A stretch of 20,724 nucleotides of DNA from Burkholderiales bacterium (GCA_919902965.1 CAKKSJ010000379.1:1-20724); one strand, 5' to 3'; positions 7,693 to 16,110 are shown, counted from the stretch's first letter. Translations and numbers: made by a program. The notes: generated by a model not told the origin, from the sequence alone.

Positions 7693-8325
7693 CTATTCCT
7701 TCGCTCCTGCCTGTTTCAGCAGTTCCGCTATTTCGGTATTCCCCCCTTTCAAGGCCCAAGCGAGGGCCGTAACCCCCGACTCGGTTTTGATATTTGGATC
7801 CGCTACCTCCCAGAGCAACAGCTTGACAGTTTCGAAATGCCCACCCCGGGCGGCCATCATCAGCGCGGAAACACCGCTAGCGGAAACCGCATCGATATCC
7901 GCCCCCTTGTCCAGCAGATACCTGACGATATCGGTATGGCCGCTCCAGGCGGCGTAAATCAGCGGAGTCCATCCTGAATCATTGATCGCGGCGCCATGGT
8001 CCACTAACAGTTTGACCAGCTCCTTACTACCCTTGGCAGCAGCCAGCATCAAAGCCGTCTCACCGTACTGATTTCGGGAGCCGATCTTGGCCTGCCGCCC
8101 GAGCAAGCGCTGGGCCATCGCCGTATGACCCTCCGTAACCGCGATCATGAGCAAGCTGCTACCGCCGGGATCGCTGGTGTTCACGTCCATTCCACGCGCA
8201 AACAGAGCTTCTGCCGCGGCGACGTTGTTCATTCTTACTGCAGCCAGCAAGTCATCATAAGAATCGGCCAGGGCCGAAAAACTCCGGCTTACCAAGACAA
8301 TAATAAAGCATATTCTCAATAGCAT
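7693..8325 (-). CDS. Periplasmic ankyrin-repeat protein
   Basis: The protein is 210 residues. An N-terminal hydrophobic stretch, MLLRICFIIVLVSRSFSALA, looks like a signal peptide cut after residue 20, so the protein should be exported. The remainder is about six ankyrin modules in register (about 22-52, 55-86, 87-117, 118-149, 151-182 and 184-208), with the usual TPLxxAAxxGH and VxxLLxxGADxx consensus. Some modules are close to consensus (GWTPLIYAAWSGHTDIV). Such repeats bind partner proteins; none can be named. The gene follows tatD after 11 bases and has no obvious ribosome-binding site, suggesting it depends on translation or transcription from upstream. Its base composition looks less GC-rich than its neighbours. 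Confidence 0.85.
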   Translation of the reverse strand: MLLRICFIIVLVSRSFSALADSYDDLLAAVRMNNVAAAEALFARGMDVNTSDPGGSSLLMIAVTEGHTAMAQRLLGRQAKIGSRNQYGETALMLAAAKGSKELVKLLVDHGAAINDSGWTPLIYAAWSGHTDIVRYLLDKGADIDAVSASGVSALMMAARGGHFETVKLLLWEVADPNIKTESGVTALAWALKGGNTEIAELLKQAGAKE

Positions 8326-8336
8326 AGTTTGATATT

Positions 8337-9119
8337 CTAATGTCGTTTATAGTTTAAAACTGGCTTGAACAGACGAAAGAAATTAGCGCTCGTGGCAGTT
8401 GCCACCGCTTCCAGAGGGACTTCCCGCAAGCGGGCGATTTCCTCGGCCACATGCAGTACCCAGGCCGGTTCATTGGTTTTGCCGCGATGCGGTACCGGTG
8501 CCAGATACGGAGAATCCGTTTCGACCAGGATGCGATCCAGCGGCAGGGTTTTTGCCACCTGTTTGATTGCCAGGGCATTCTTGAAGGTGACAATGCCGGA
8601 GAAGGAAATATAGAAATTCAAATCCATGGCTGCCAGCGCAAACTCCAGGGACTCGGTGAAACAGTGCATTACCCCGCCGACCTCGTCGGCACGTTCTTCG
8701 CGCAGGATGCGCAAAGTGTCCTCACCAGCGTCCCGGGTATGAATAATCAATGGCTTACTGCATGTGCGCGCAGCTTGAATGTGGGTGCGAAAGCGCGTTC
8801 TTTGCCACTCCAGATCTCCCTCCTGGCGGTAATAATCCAGTCCGGTTTCGCCTATTGCGACGACTTTCGGGTGCTGTGCGAGTTCGATCAGATCATTTGT
8901 CCCCGGACTGGCATCCTCGGCCTGGTCAGGATGCACGCCGACCGAGGCCGAGAGCTCCGAATGCGCTTCTGCCAAGGCTAAAACCCGTGGAAAATCCACG
9001 AGATTTACGCATATGCACAGGGCATGCGTGACCCGGTTGCTCGCCATATTATTGAGAATCTGCGGGATGCGATCGGCGTATTGCTCGAAGTCGATATGGC
9101 AATGCGAGTCGACCAGCAT
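8337..9119 (-). CDS. TatD family metal-dependent hydrolase (YcfH-like)
   Basis: The 260-residue protein has the usual length of the TatD amidohydrolase-fold family of metal-dependent DNases, which act in the cytoplasm. The metal ligands are all visible: H6 and H8 in DSHCH, E91 in IGETGLDYY, H127 in IIHTRD, H152 in VMHCF, and D202 in VETDSPYLAP. The fold is therefore intact. The placement seven bases after holB matches proteobacterial loci where tatD/ycfH follows tmk-holB. It is probably the YcfH paralogue rather than TatD proper, judged from context. No pilZ gene lies between holB and this gene. Confidence 0.92.
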   Translation of the reverse strand: MLVDSHCHIDFEQYADRIPQILNNMASNRVTHALCICVNLVDFPRVLALAEAHSELSASVGVHPDQAEDASPGTNDLIELAQHPKVVAIGETGLDYYRQEGDLEWQRTRFRTHIQAARTCSKPLIIHTRDAGEDTLRILREERADEVGGVMHCFTESLEFALAAMDLNFYISFSGIVTFKNALAIKQVAKTLPLDRILVETDSPYLAPVPHRGKTNEPAWVLHVAEEIARLREVPLEAVATATSANFFRLFKPVLNYKRH

Positions 9120-9126
9120 GCCGGGC

Positions 9127-10137
9127 CTAGCCTATCTCTTTGTATGAAATGAACAGATCGTCGAAAAACAACCTGGCGTTCAAGGGGTGTTCTGAAATCG
9201 CCCGCAAGGATGACAGCGCGGTGTAGAAGCGCAGCAGCTGCGCCAATGGCATGCGCTGAACCAGGGCGCTGAGTTTCTTTTCGTGGTCGATGTTATAGCG
9301 TGCCTTGCTTTTACTCGAGAGCGCGATCAGATCGTAGGTCCATTTCAGCATCCAATCGACCACGGCGTGCGCTTGCAGCCGCTGGCAGAAATCAGCCAGC
9401 CCCAGCGCACTGCTTGCCGGTAGGCTCAGAAGATCGAAAAGCCTGCGCCGTGTTTCCGCCTCTTCCTCCGGCAATTCAGCCGCTTCCAGCGGCGCATCGC
9501 CCGCAAAGGCGAGCGTTGCAGGCGTGGCCTTGCTGTCCTGCTCCTGCAGCCAACGCAGCGACAATTCCCGCGGCGGCAAGCTCAGCGCCAAGGCGTGACA
9601 GCGGCTGCGCACCGTCGCCAGCAAGTGGCTGGGCTGGTGCGAGACCAGCAGAAAAATTACGCCGGCCGAGGGCTCTTCCAGACTTTTCAACAGGGCATTG
9701 GCCGAACCTGGATTCATGCTTTCGGCCGGGCAGATCAATACCACGCGATAGCCATTGCGATGCGAACCCAGGTTCAGGAAATCGCTCAGCGCGCGGATTT
9801 GTTCGATTTTGATCTGCTTGCTCGCCTTCTTCTTGCTGTCTTCAACGCCCTCTTCCAATTCAGGCTCATCCAGGGCCGGCGCCAGCGCTTCCGGCTGAAT
9901 CAGGCGAAAATCGGGATGATTGCCGGCGGCAAACCAAACGCATGCCGGGCACAGATTGCAGGCCAGCCCCTCATCCGAGCGGTTCTCGCACAGCAGCGAC
10001 TGCGCCAAAACCTGTGCCAGATGCAGCTTGCCTATACCGGAGCGACCGTGGAACAGCAGTGCGTGCGGCAGGCGGGCCTGCATGGCGGCCAGACGATTCC
10101 AGATCTCATTCTGCCAAGGATAATAGTTTATTGACAT
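9127..10137 (-). CDS. holB: DNA polymerase III subunit delta'
   Basis: This is a clamp-loader subunit of the replicative polymerase. It has 336 residues. The Walker-A-like GRSGIGKLHLA lies at 31-41. A zinc-binding cysteine set is at 50, 60, 63 and 66 (CENRSDEGLACNLCPAC). The NALLKSLEEPS segment at about 147-157 and the SRC motif (178-180) are typical of delta' and gamma/tau subunits. An acidic, lysine-rich insertion (about 86-108: EPELEEGVEDSKKK) between the zinc module and the next AAA+ segment appears longer than usual. The start codon overlaps the last 10 bases of tmk, so the two are probably translationally coupled. Confidence 0.93.
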   Translation of the reverse strand: MSINYYPWQNEIWNRLAAMQARLPHALLFHGRSGIGKLHLAQVLAQSLLCENRSDEGLACNLCPACVWFAAGNHPDFRLIQPEALAPALDEPELEEGVEDSKKKASKQIKIEQIRALSDFLNLGSHRNGYRVVLICPAESMNPGSANALLKSLEEPSAGVIFLLVSHQPSHLLATVRSRCHALALSLPPRELSLRWLQEQDSKATPATLAFAGDAPLEAAELPEEEAETRRRLFDLLSLPASSALGLADFCQRLQAHAVVDWMLKWTYDLIALSSKSKARYNIDHEKKLSALVQRMPLAQLLRFYTALSSLRAISEHPLNARLFFDDLFISYKEIG

Positions 10138-10742
10138 AGTGTTATAATATATTCTTCAAGTGTTTTACGAATATCAGCGACGCTTCGGCTGGCATCGATC
10201 AGCTTGATTCTCCCTGAATATTGCGCTGCGCGCGCCAGATAAACTGAGCGGACCCGTTCGAAAAAACCCAGGTTTTCCTGCTCGAAACGGTCAGGATCCG
10301 GCGTAGCCGCCAGACGCCGGCGCTTGGCCTCCTCCACCGAAAGGTCGAAAATCAGTGTCAGGTCCGGCTGCAGGTCCTGATGAACCCAGCTTTCCAGAGT
10401 TTCGATACGCCGCAATTCCAGCCCGCGACCGCCCCCTTGATAGGCGAAAGTCGCATCGGTAAAGCGATCCGAAAGCACCCAGGTACCCGCGGCCAATGCC
10501 GGCAGGATCAATTGCTCCAGGTGCTCGCGTCGCGCGGCGAACATGAGCAGGGTCTCGGTTTCGAGGTGCATGGCTTGCGTCAGCAGCAGTTTGCGCAGTT
10601 CTTCGCCCAGCGGCGTGCCGCCGGGCTCCCGTGTAAGCAGCACTTTCTTTCCCGCCGCTTCCAGGCGCGCTGCGATCCAGTCCAGGTGGGTGCTCTTGCC
10701 CGCGCCATCGACGCCTTCCAGGGTGATGAATTTGCCGCGCAT
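10128..10742 (-). CDS. tmk: Thymidylate kinase
   Basis: It phosphorylates dTMP to dTDP for DNA synthesis. The 204-residue protein starts MRGKFITLEG. The P-loop GVDGAGKST lies at 10-18, followed by the TREPGGTPLGE loop and the DRF motif (SDRFTDATFAYQGGGRG). The LID region contains RRRLAATPDPDRFE. I used the ATG at 10742, one base after the mltG stop, rather than a longer open frame running back into mltG, because the family begins right before the P-loop strand. It overlaps holB by 10 bases at its 3' end. Confidence 0.95.
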   Translation of the reverse strand: MRGKFITLEGVDGAGKSTHLDWIAARLEAAGKKVLLTREPGGTPLGEELRKLLLTQAMHLETETLLMFAARREHLEQLILPALAAGTWVLSDRFTDATFAYQGGGRGLELRRIETLESWVHQDLQPDLTLIFDLSVEEAKRRRLAATPDPDRFEQENLGFFERVRSVYLARAAQYSGRIKLIDASRSVADIRKTLEEYIITLCQ

Positions 10743-10743
10743 A

Positions 10744-11745
10744 CTAGCGCTTCCCGCGCCGCTGGTACTTGGATACCGCGCGTTCATGCTCGGCCAAATT
10801 GCGCGAAAACTCGCTCGAACCGTCGCCGCGCGCGACAAAATACAAGGCCTTGGTCTTGGCCGGATTCAGGGCGGCTTGCAGCGCAGCCAGACCGGGCATG
10901 GCGATCGGCGTCGGCGGCAGCCCGGCCCGCGTGTAGGTATTGTGCGGTGTATCCTTGCGCAGGTCTTTCTTGCGCAGATTGCCGTCGAATTGCTCCCCCA
11001 TCCCGTAAATTACCGAGGGGTCGGTCTGCAGCGGCATGCCGATGCGCAGGCGATTGACAAATACGCCTGCGATCAGCGCGCGATCGTCTGATTGTCCGGT
11101 CTCTTTCTCGATCACCGACGCCATGATCAAGGCCTCATAAGGGTCGCTATACGGCAGATCGGGTACGCGCAGTTCCCAGGCCCTTTGAAGCTGTCTGTCC
11201 ATCGCCGCATAAGCCTGTTTAAGCACGTCCAAATCGCTGCTGCCTTTGCCGAAGCGATAAGTATCCGGAAAGAACAAGCCTTCCGGGCTGCGTCCGGCTG
11301 CGCCCAGTTGCGCCATGATCTCGGCATCACCGAGCCCGGCAGTGTCGTGCCTTATGTCGGGATCGGCGTCGAGTGCTGCGCGCAGCTGCCTGAAGGTCCA
11401 GCCTTCCACGAATACCAGCTCGGCCTGGACTACTACTCCCAGGGTCAGCTTGTCCAGCAAAGCCAGCGGCGTGATGCCGCCGCCGATCTCATAGCTGCCG
11501 GCCTTGATCGCGCCCGCCCGGCCCAGCAAGCGGCCAAGCAAATTGAATTGCCAGGCGTTCAGTTCCACGCCGGAATCGACAATCTGCCGCGTTGCGCTTT
11601 TCAAGCTGCTGCCCGGTTTAATCGAAAATTGCGTGGGATCAGAACGCAGATTCAGCGGGTTTAGAGCATACCAGCCCAGGCTTCCGGCCGACAACAGCGT
11701 TAAGCACAGGGCGAGTAGGAAAATGCGCTTGATCCATGACCACAT
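10744..11745 (-). CDS. mltG: Endolytic murein transglycosylase
   Basis: This inner-membrane enzyme cuts nascent glycan strands and sets their length. It has 333 residues: one N-terminal membrane helix (about 5-27), a LysM-like part (FSIKPGSSLKSATRQIVDSG, about 40-60), then the YceG catalytic domain. The proposed catalytic glutamate is E213 in ASVIEKETG, followed by the conserved DPSVIYG and THNTYTRAGLPPTPI-like segments (here PHNTYTRAGLPPTPI) and the late NPG/NPA region. It is the first gene of the mltG-tmk-holB-tatD-ankyrin run and is divergent from ygfZ across 115 bases. Confidence 0.94.
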   Translation of the reverse strand: MWSWIKRIFLLALCLTLLSAGSLGWYALNPLNLRSDPTQFSIKPGSSLKSATRQIVDSGVELNAWQFNLLGRLLGRAGAIKAGSYEIGGGITPLALLDKLTLGVVVQAELVFVEGWTFRQLRAALDADPDIRHDTAGLGDAEIMAQLGAAGRSPEGLFFPDTYRFGKGSSDLDVLKQAYAAMDRQLQRAWELRVPDLPYSDPYEALIMASVIEKETGQSDDRALIAGVFVNRLRIGMPLQTDPSVIYGMGEQFDGNLRKKDLRKDTPHNTYTRAGLPPTPIAMPGLAALQAALNPAKTKALYFVARGDGSSEFSRNLAEHERAVSKYQRRGKR

Positions 11746-11792
11746 TCGTTTGCGAGCTTATCCGTGCAGGGCTGACTGGAGTTTGCTGAGGC

Positions 11793-11798
11793 TATAAT
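11793..11798 (+). promoter_or_regulatory. Consensus -10 element upstream of ygfZ
   Basis: A perfect TATAAT stands about 62 bases before the ygfZ start. I found no good -35 at 15-18 bases spacing, so this is only a candidate promoter for the ygfZ-NRDE pair. Confidence 0.3.
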
Positions 11799-11815
11799 CG
11801 CTGCTTGAATTTCAT

Positions 11816-11845
11816 ATTATCACGCATACTTAAGACATTATCCAA
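11816..11845 (-). promoter_or_regulatory. Candidate promoter for the mltG-tmk-holB-tatD operon
   Basis: On the minus strand, TTGGAT (11840-11845) is 18 bases from GATAAT (11816-11821, 5/6). The transcript would reach the mltG ATG at 11745 after a leader of about 60 bases. It overlaps the divergent ygfZ control region. Confidence 0.35.
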
Positions 11846-11860
11846 GTCTGCAGGACAGCG

Positions 11861-12895
11861 ATGACTACTGAATGGCAGGATTTCTTGCTCGCGCGCCATG
11901 CCCGTATCGAGGCGGGCGCCCTGCTCCATTTCGGCGATGCTGCGGCTGAACTGCGCGCCACGCGCGATGGCGGCATTGTAGCCCCGTTGACCCACCTGGG
12001 GCTGCTGGAGTGCAGCGGCGCGGACGCGCAGAGCTTCCTCCACGCCCAGCTCAGCAATGACCTACGACAACTCGCTCCGGGTCGCAGCGAGTACGCCGGC
12101 TACTGCTCGGCCAAAGGGCGCATGCTGGCCAATTTCCTGCTTTGGCCGCAGGAGCACACGTATAGCCTGCAACTTGCGCGTAGCCTGCTGCCGGCAATGC
12201 AAAAACGATTGAGCATGTTCGTACTGCGTGCCAAAGTGAAACTGGTCGACGCCAGCGACGCACGCCCGGTCCTCGGCTTGGCTGGCAAAGGCGCCGCTGA
12301 GGCCTTGCGCGTGCTGTTTCCCGTGCTCCCGCAACAGGCGCATCAAGTCGTTCACGACCCGGACCTTGGCACATTGATCGCGTTGCCCGGTGCAAGGTTT
12401 GAACTGATCGCAAACCTCGAATCGGCAAAGCGCTTGTGGGACAGCTTGGCCGCCACATTGACCCCGGTCGGCGCGCCCTGCTGGGAATGGCTGGAAATCC
12501 GCAACGGCCTCGCGCTGATCACGCCTGCCACGCAGGAGCAATTCGTGCCGCAGATGGCCAATATGGAACTGATCGGCGCGGTGAACTTTCAGAAAGGCTG
12601 CTACCCGGGGCAGGAAATCATCGCGCGTACCCAGTATCTCGGACAGCCCAAGCGCCGCATGGTCCTCGCCCACATCGAGGCTGCCACGCCGCCGCAGGCA
12701 GGCGATGCCTTGTTCGGCAGCAGCCCGGACACGCAGGCCAGCGGCATGGTGGTCAATGCACAAGCGGCGCCAGACGGCGGCTATGATTTGCTGGCTGTAG
12801 TGCAAACGGCCGCCATTGCGCAAGCCGCGCTGCGTTTTCAATCCGCCGACGGGCCGCTGCTGAACATCCAGCCCCTGCCTTATCCGGTTCCCTGA
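11861..12895 (+). CDS. ygfZ: CAF17-like folate-binding protein YgfZ
   Basis: It is related to the GcvT aminomethyltransferase fold and binds tetrahydrofolate; in E. coli the protein supports maintenance of some iron-sulfur enzymes such as MiaB. The protein has 344 residues. The family-defining motif K-G-C-Y-x-G-Q-E lies at 245-252 with the conserved cysteine at 247, followed by IIARTQYLGQPKRR. Earlier segments HLGLLECSGADAQSFLHAQLSND and CSAKGRML also match the family. The ATG at 11861 follows GGACAGCG. It is divergent from mltG and 10 bases upstream of the NRDE gene, probably co-transcribed with it. Confidence 0.93.
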   Translation: MTTEWQDFLLARHARIEAGALLHFGDAAAELRATRDGGIVAPLTHLGLLECSGADAQSFLHAQLSNDLRQLAPGRSEYAGYCSAKGRMLANFLLWPQEHTYSLQLARSLLPAMQKRLSMFVLRAKVKLVDASDARPVLGLAGKGAAEALRVLFPVLPQQAHQVVHDPDLGTLIALPGARFELIANLESAKRLWDSLAATLTPVGAPCWEWLEIRNGLALITPATQEQFVPQMANMELIGAVNFQKGCYPGQEIIARTQYLGQPKRRMVLAHIEAATPPQAGDALFGSSPDTQASGMVVNAQAAPDGGYDLLAVVQTAAIAQAALRFQSADGPLLNIQPLPYPVP

Positions 12896-12905
12896 GCTCG
12901 CTTCG

Positions 12906-13670
12906 ATGTGCCTGATCCTGTTCGCGCACGCTGCGCACCCAGCCTATCCCCTGCTTATCGCAGCCAATCGCGACGAATATTACGCACGGCCGACGGCAAT
13001 AGCGGCGTTCTGGCAGGATCATCCGCATATCCTTGGCGGACGCGATTTGGAGGGCATGGGCACCTGGCTGGGCGTGACGCGCAAAGGCCGTTTCGCCGCG
13101 CTCACCAATTTTCGCGATCCGAGTGAGCGCAAGACCGACGCGCCAACACGCGGCGGCTTGGTGAGCGGCTTTCTCACCTCCGACCTGGAGCCGCAGGCCT
13201 ATCTCGAAGAAATTGCGCTGTCGGCGCCGCGATACAATGGTTTCAGCCTGCTGACCGGCGACATCGGCGGCGTGTTCTATTTTTGCAGCCGCGAAGGCTT
13301 GGTGCGGCAGGTGCCGTCCGGCATACACGGGCTGTCGAATCATCTGCTCGATACGCCCTGGCCCAAAGTGGTACGCGGAAAACAGCGCCTGCAGGCGGCG
13401 CTGGCACACGAACCCAGCGCGGAAGCGCTGCTGGATTTGCTGCATGATCGTGAACCGGCAGGGCCAGGCGAGCTGCCCGATACCGGAATCGGTACGGAAA
13501 TGGAACGCGTGCTGTCACCGGCGCTGATCGTTTCCCCGCAATATGGCACGCGCGCCTCGACGGCCGTGCTGTTCGGAAGCGACGGTGGAGTCAGTTTCAA
13601 TGAATGCACCATACTGCGCGGCGGCGAGACCGGGGCAACGCTCAGTCTGCGCTTTCACCTCGAGCGCTGA
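12906..13670 (+). CDS. NRDE family protein (TANGO2-like)
   Basis: The 254-residue protein starts MCLILFA, with a cysteine at position 2 that would become N-terminal after Met removal, and carries the family-naming NRDE motif at 21-24. Further conserved pieces are LGGRDLEGMGTWLGV, RFAALTNFRDP and GGLVSGFL, which support an Ntn-hydrolase-like fold. The biochemical role of the family is unsettled. It follows ygfZ by 10 bases. Its last 29 bases overlap the 3' end of the convergent GNAT gene. Confidence 0.9.
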   Translation: MCLILFAHAAHPAYPLLIAANRDEYYARPTAIAAFWQDHPHILGGRDLEGMGTWLGVTRKGRFAALTNFRDPSERKTDAPTRGGLVSGFLTSDLEPQAYLEEIALSAPRYNGFSLLTGDIGGVFYFCSREGLVRQVPSGIHGLSNHLLDTPWPKVVRGKQRLQAALAHEPSAEALLDLLHDREPAGPGELPDTGIGTEMERVLSPALIVSPQYGTRASTAVLFGSDGGVSFNECTILRGGETGATLSLRFHLER

Positions 13671-14100
13671 CGAGATTACGCTGCATCGCGACGTGCGGAA
13701 TGCCGGCTTCCATGAACTCCGCTCCGGCGATCTCGAAACCGAAGCGGCGATAAAATCCGGCGGCATAAGATTGTGCGTTCAGGCGCGCCGTCGCATGCCC
13801 CCGTTTGCGCGCTTGTTCCACCAGGGCCTGCAGCAGCAGCGCGCCCACGCCGCTGGCGCGGCACTCTTTCAACACCGCCATGCGCCCGATGTGACCGTCG
13901 GGCAGCAGGCGTCCTGTCCCCACCGCCCGGCCATCGGCCGCATGGGCGAGCGCGTGATCGCAATGCGCGTCGTGCTCGTCCATTTCCAATTCCGGCGGCA
14001 CGCCTTGTTCTTGCACGAATACCAGCTCGCGTATGCGGCGCGCCTCGGCGTGCGCCTGTTCCCAGTTGCAGATACGGATAGAAAATGACTGCGTCGGCAT
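13642..14100 (-). CDS. GNAT family N-acetyltransferase
   Basis: The 152-residue protein uses acetyl-CoA; the substrate is not predictable. From the ATG at 14100 it reads MPTQSFSIRI. It contains the RELVFVQEQGVPPELEMDE-type N-terminal region common in bacterial GNATs, the beta4 segment IGRMAVLKE, and the acetyl-CoA loop R81-x-x-G84-x-G86. The C-terminal part has YRRFGFEIAG...FMEAGIPHVAM, the typical strand-6 region. A longer frame reaching 14748 runs opposite the aldolase gene and lacks family similarity, so it was rejected. The gene overlaps the NRDE gene by 29 bases tail-to-tail and is divergent from the aldolase/SDR operon (36 bases apart). Confidence 0.9.
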   Translation of the reverse strand: MPTQSFSIRICNWEQAHAEARRIRELVFVQEQGVPPELEMDEHDAHCDHALAHAADGRAVGTGRLLPDGHIGRMAVLKECRASGVGALLLQALVEQARKRGHATARLNAQSYAAGFYRRFGFEIAGAEFMEAGIPHVAMQRNLVSARGESAD

Positions 14101-14112
14101 GGCGGTTATAAT
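14085..14112 (+). promoter_or_regulatory. Promoter for the aldolase/SDR-mtnA-lsrF operon
   Basis: ATGACT (14085-14090, 4/6), a 16-base spacer and a perfect TATAAT (14107-14112) sit 24 bases before the first ATG. The -35 box lies inside the start of the divergent GNAT gene. I saw no convincing operator repeats. Confidence 0.5.
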
Positions 14113-14136
14113 ACGCGCCTTCCCCGCGAGATAAGC

Positions 14137-16107
14137 ATGCTGAACCTCTGGAACGACAAGGAAGCGGCACAATGCCGCAGTGAATTGGAGTTGCGCGTCT
14201 ACACTTCGCGCCTGCTCGGGCGCGACAAGACCCTGGTGTTGCACGGCGGCGGCAATACCTCGGTCAAGCTGACAGAAAAGAACTTGTTCGGCGAGGATGA
14301 AAACGTTCTCTACATCAAGGGCAGCGGCTGGGACCTGGAAACCATAGAGGCAGCCGGTTTCGCCCCGGTGCGACTGGAACATCTGCAGCGGCTGGCGCAG
14401 CTCGACACGCTGTCGGACACGCAGATGGTCAACCAGCTTGCCACGCACATGCTCAGGGCATCGGCGCCGGCGCCATCGGTCGAGACCATTCTGCACGCCT
14501 GCCTGCCGCATAAGTTTGTCGACCATACCCACGCTGACGCGGTGCTGGCCATCACCGATACCGCCGACGGAGAGCGTCGCGTGCGCGGACTCTACGGCGA
14601 TGCGGTGGTAATCATCCCGTACATCATGCCGGGTTTCGATCTGGCGCGGCTGTGCGCGCGCGAATATCCGCGCCAGGCCGGCGCCAATACGATAGGCATG
14701 GTGCTGTTGAATCACGGAATATTCTCTTTTGGCGACACCGCAAAGCAATCCTACGAGCGCATGATCGATCTAGTCGGCCGCGCCGAGGACTACCTGAAAC
14801 GCGAGCGCGCCTGGGACCTGCCGGTGCGCGCCACCGCGCCGGCCAGCATCGATATGCTGCAGCAGGCACAACTGCGGCGTCAATTGTCGGCTGCCGCCGG
14901 CGCCCCCCTGATCACGGCAACCCATGCGGATGACGAGTCCCGCGCGTTTGCCCAGCGGGCGGACGTGGGTACGCTGTCGCAGCAGGGGCCAGTCACGCCG
15001 GACCATATCATCTACACTAAGCGCATACCCATGTTCGGCACCGACGTCGACGCCTACGCAAGCGCGTACAAAACCTATTTCGACGAGCACGCTCCGCTCA
15101 CGAAGGAACGCAAGATAATGCTGGATCAGGCACCGCGCGTGGTGCTCAATCCGAAATTCGGACTCGCCGCAGCCGGTCGTACCGCAAAGGACGCGGCTAT
15201 CGTCGCCGATGTGTATCAGCACAGCATGAAGCTGATGCAACGGTCCCAGGCGCTGGGCGGCTTCGTCGCCCTGCCAGCGCGAGATCTATTCGAGGTCGAA
15301 TACTGGGACTTGGAACAGGCGAAATTGAGAAAAGACGGGAAGCTGCCGCCCTTTGCCGGCGAAATCGCCCTGGTTACCGGCGCCGCTTCCGGAATCGGCA
15401 AGGCCTGCGTGGATTCTCTGCTCGCGCGCGGCGCGGCCGTCGTCGGACTTGATATCAATCCCGCGGTCGAGACGCTATACCAGCGCAAGGATTTTCTTGG
15501 CTTGCGCTGTGACCTCAGCGATGAGCGCACAATCGGCCCGGCGCTAGAACGCGCGGTGACTGCCTATGGCGGGCTGGACATGCTGGTGTTGAATGCCGGC
15601 ATATTCGCGGCGACGCGCAAAATCAGCGAATTGACTAGCGAGGAATGGCGCAAGGTCATGGCAATCAACCTCGACGCCAATCTGTTCCTGCTGCGCGCCT
15701 GTCATCCCCTGCTCAAACTCGCCCCCAAGGGCGGGCGCGTGGTGGTGATCGGTTCCAAGAACGTGCCCGCACCTGGACCGGGCGCGGCCGCGTACTCAGC
15801 ATCCAAAGCCGCGCTCAACCAACTCGCGCGAGTCGCCGCGCTGGAATGGGGTGCGGACGGCATACGCATCAACTCCTTGCACCCGAACGCCGTGTTCGAC
15901 ACTGGCATATGGAGCGAAGCGGTGCTGGCGCAGAGGGCGAAACACTACGGTCTTACGGTGGAGGAGTACAAGACGAATAACGTGCTCAAGACCGAAGTCA
16001 AGAGCCGCGACGTCGCCGAACTCGCCGCCGAAATGTGCGGCCCCCTGTTTGCGAAAACGACAGCGGCGCAGGTTCCGGTGGACGGCGGCAACGAAAGAGT
16101 GATCTAA
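14137..16107 (+). CDS. Bifunctional class II aldolase / short-chain dehydrogenase
   Basis: The protein has 656 residues in two domains. Residues about 15-230 are a class II (zinc) sugar-phosphate aldolase domain with HGGGNTS (phosphate binding, 36-42), E116, H130-x-H132 and H193 (LNHGIF), the full FucA/RhaD-type ligand set. Residues about 405-656 are an SDR: TGAASGIG (414-421), NAG (486-488), N511, S540 and Y553-x-x-x-K557. The whole resembles the rhamnulose-1-phosphate aldolase/dehydrogenase fusions (YuxG/RhaEW type). No rhamnose genes are nearby. It starts the operon with mtnA, 3 bases downstream, so the likely substrate is a 1-phosphorylated ketose made by MtnA, such as 5-deoxyribulose-1-phosphate or methylthioribulose-1-phosphate. 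Products of aldol cleavage would be DHAP and an aldehyde; the dehydrogenase could act on that aldehyde or on the sugar phosphate itself. Domain calls are firm; the substrate is inferred. Confidence 0.9.
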   Translation: MLNLWNDKEAAQCRSELELRVYTSRLLGRDKTLVLHGGGNTSVKLTEKNLFGEDENVLYIKGSGWDLETIEAAGFAPVRLEHLQRLAQLDTLSDTQMVNQLATHMLRASAPAPSVETILHACLPHKFVDHTHADAVLAITDTADGERRVRGLYGDAVVIIPYIMPGFDLARLCAREYPRQAGANTIGMVLLNHGIFSFGDTAKQSYERMIDLVGRAEDYLKRERAWDLPVRATAPASIDMLQQAQLRRQLSAAAGAPLITATHADDESRAFAQRADVGTLSQQGPVTPDHIIYTKRIPMFGTDVDAYASAYKTYFDEHAPLTKERKIMLDQAPRVVLNPKFGLAAAGRTAKDAAIVADVYQHSMKLMQRSQALGGFVALPARDLFEVEYWDLEQAKLRKDGKLPPFAGEIALVTGAASGIGKACVDSLLARGAAVVGLDINPAVETLYQRKDFLGLRCDLSDERTIGPALERAVTAYGGLDMLVLNAGIFAATRKISELTSEEWRKVMAINLDANLFLLRACHPLLKLAPKGGRVVVIGSKNVPAPGPGAAAYSASKAALNQLARVAALEWGADGIRINSLHPNAVFDTGIWSEAVLAQRAKHYGLTVEEYKTNNVLKTEVKSRDVAELAAEMCGPLFAKTTAAQVPVDGGNERVI

Positions 16108-16110
16108 ATC

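Noticed and set aside
10743..10838. Extension of thymidylate kinase into mltG
   Set aside because: The family starts just before the P-loop strand, and the ATG at 10742 sits one base after the mltG stop.
14101..14748. N-terminal extension of the GNAT gene to 368 residues
   Set aside because: The extra part lies opposite the aldolase gene; the GNAT domain is complete from the ATG at 14100.
14137..16107. Assignment of the fusion protein to rhamnose catabolism
   Set aside because: The architecture matches, but there is no rhamnose isomerase, kinase or transporter nearby, and mtnA is the immediate partner.
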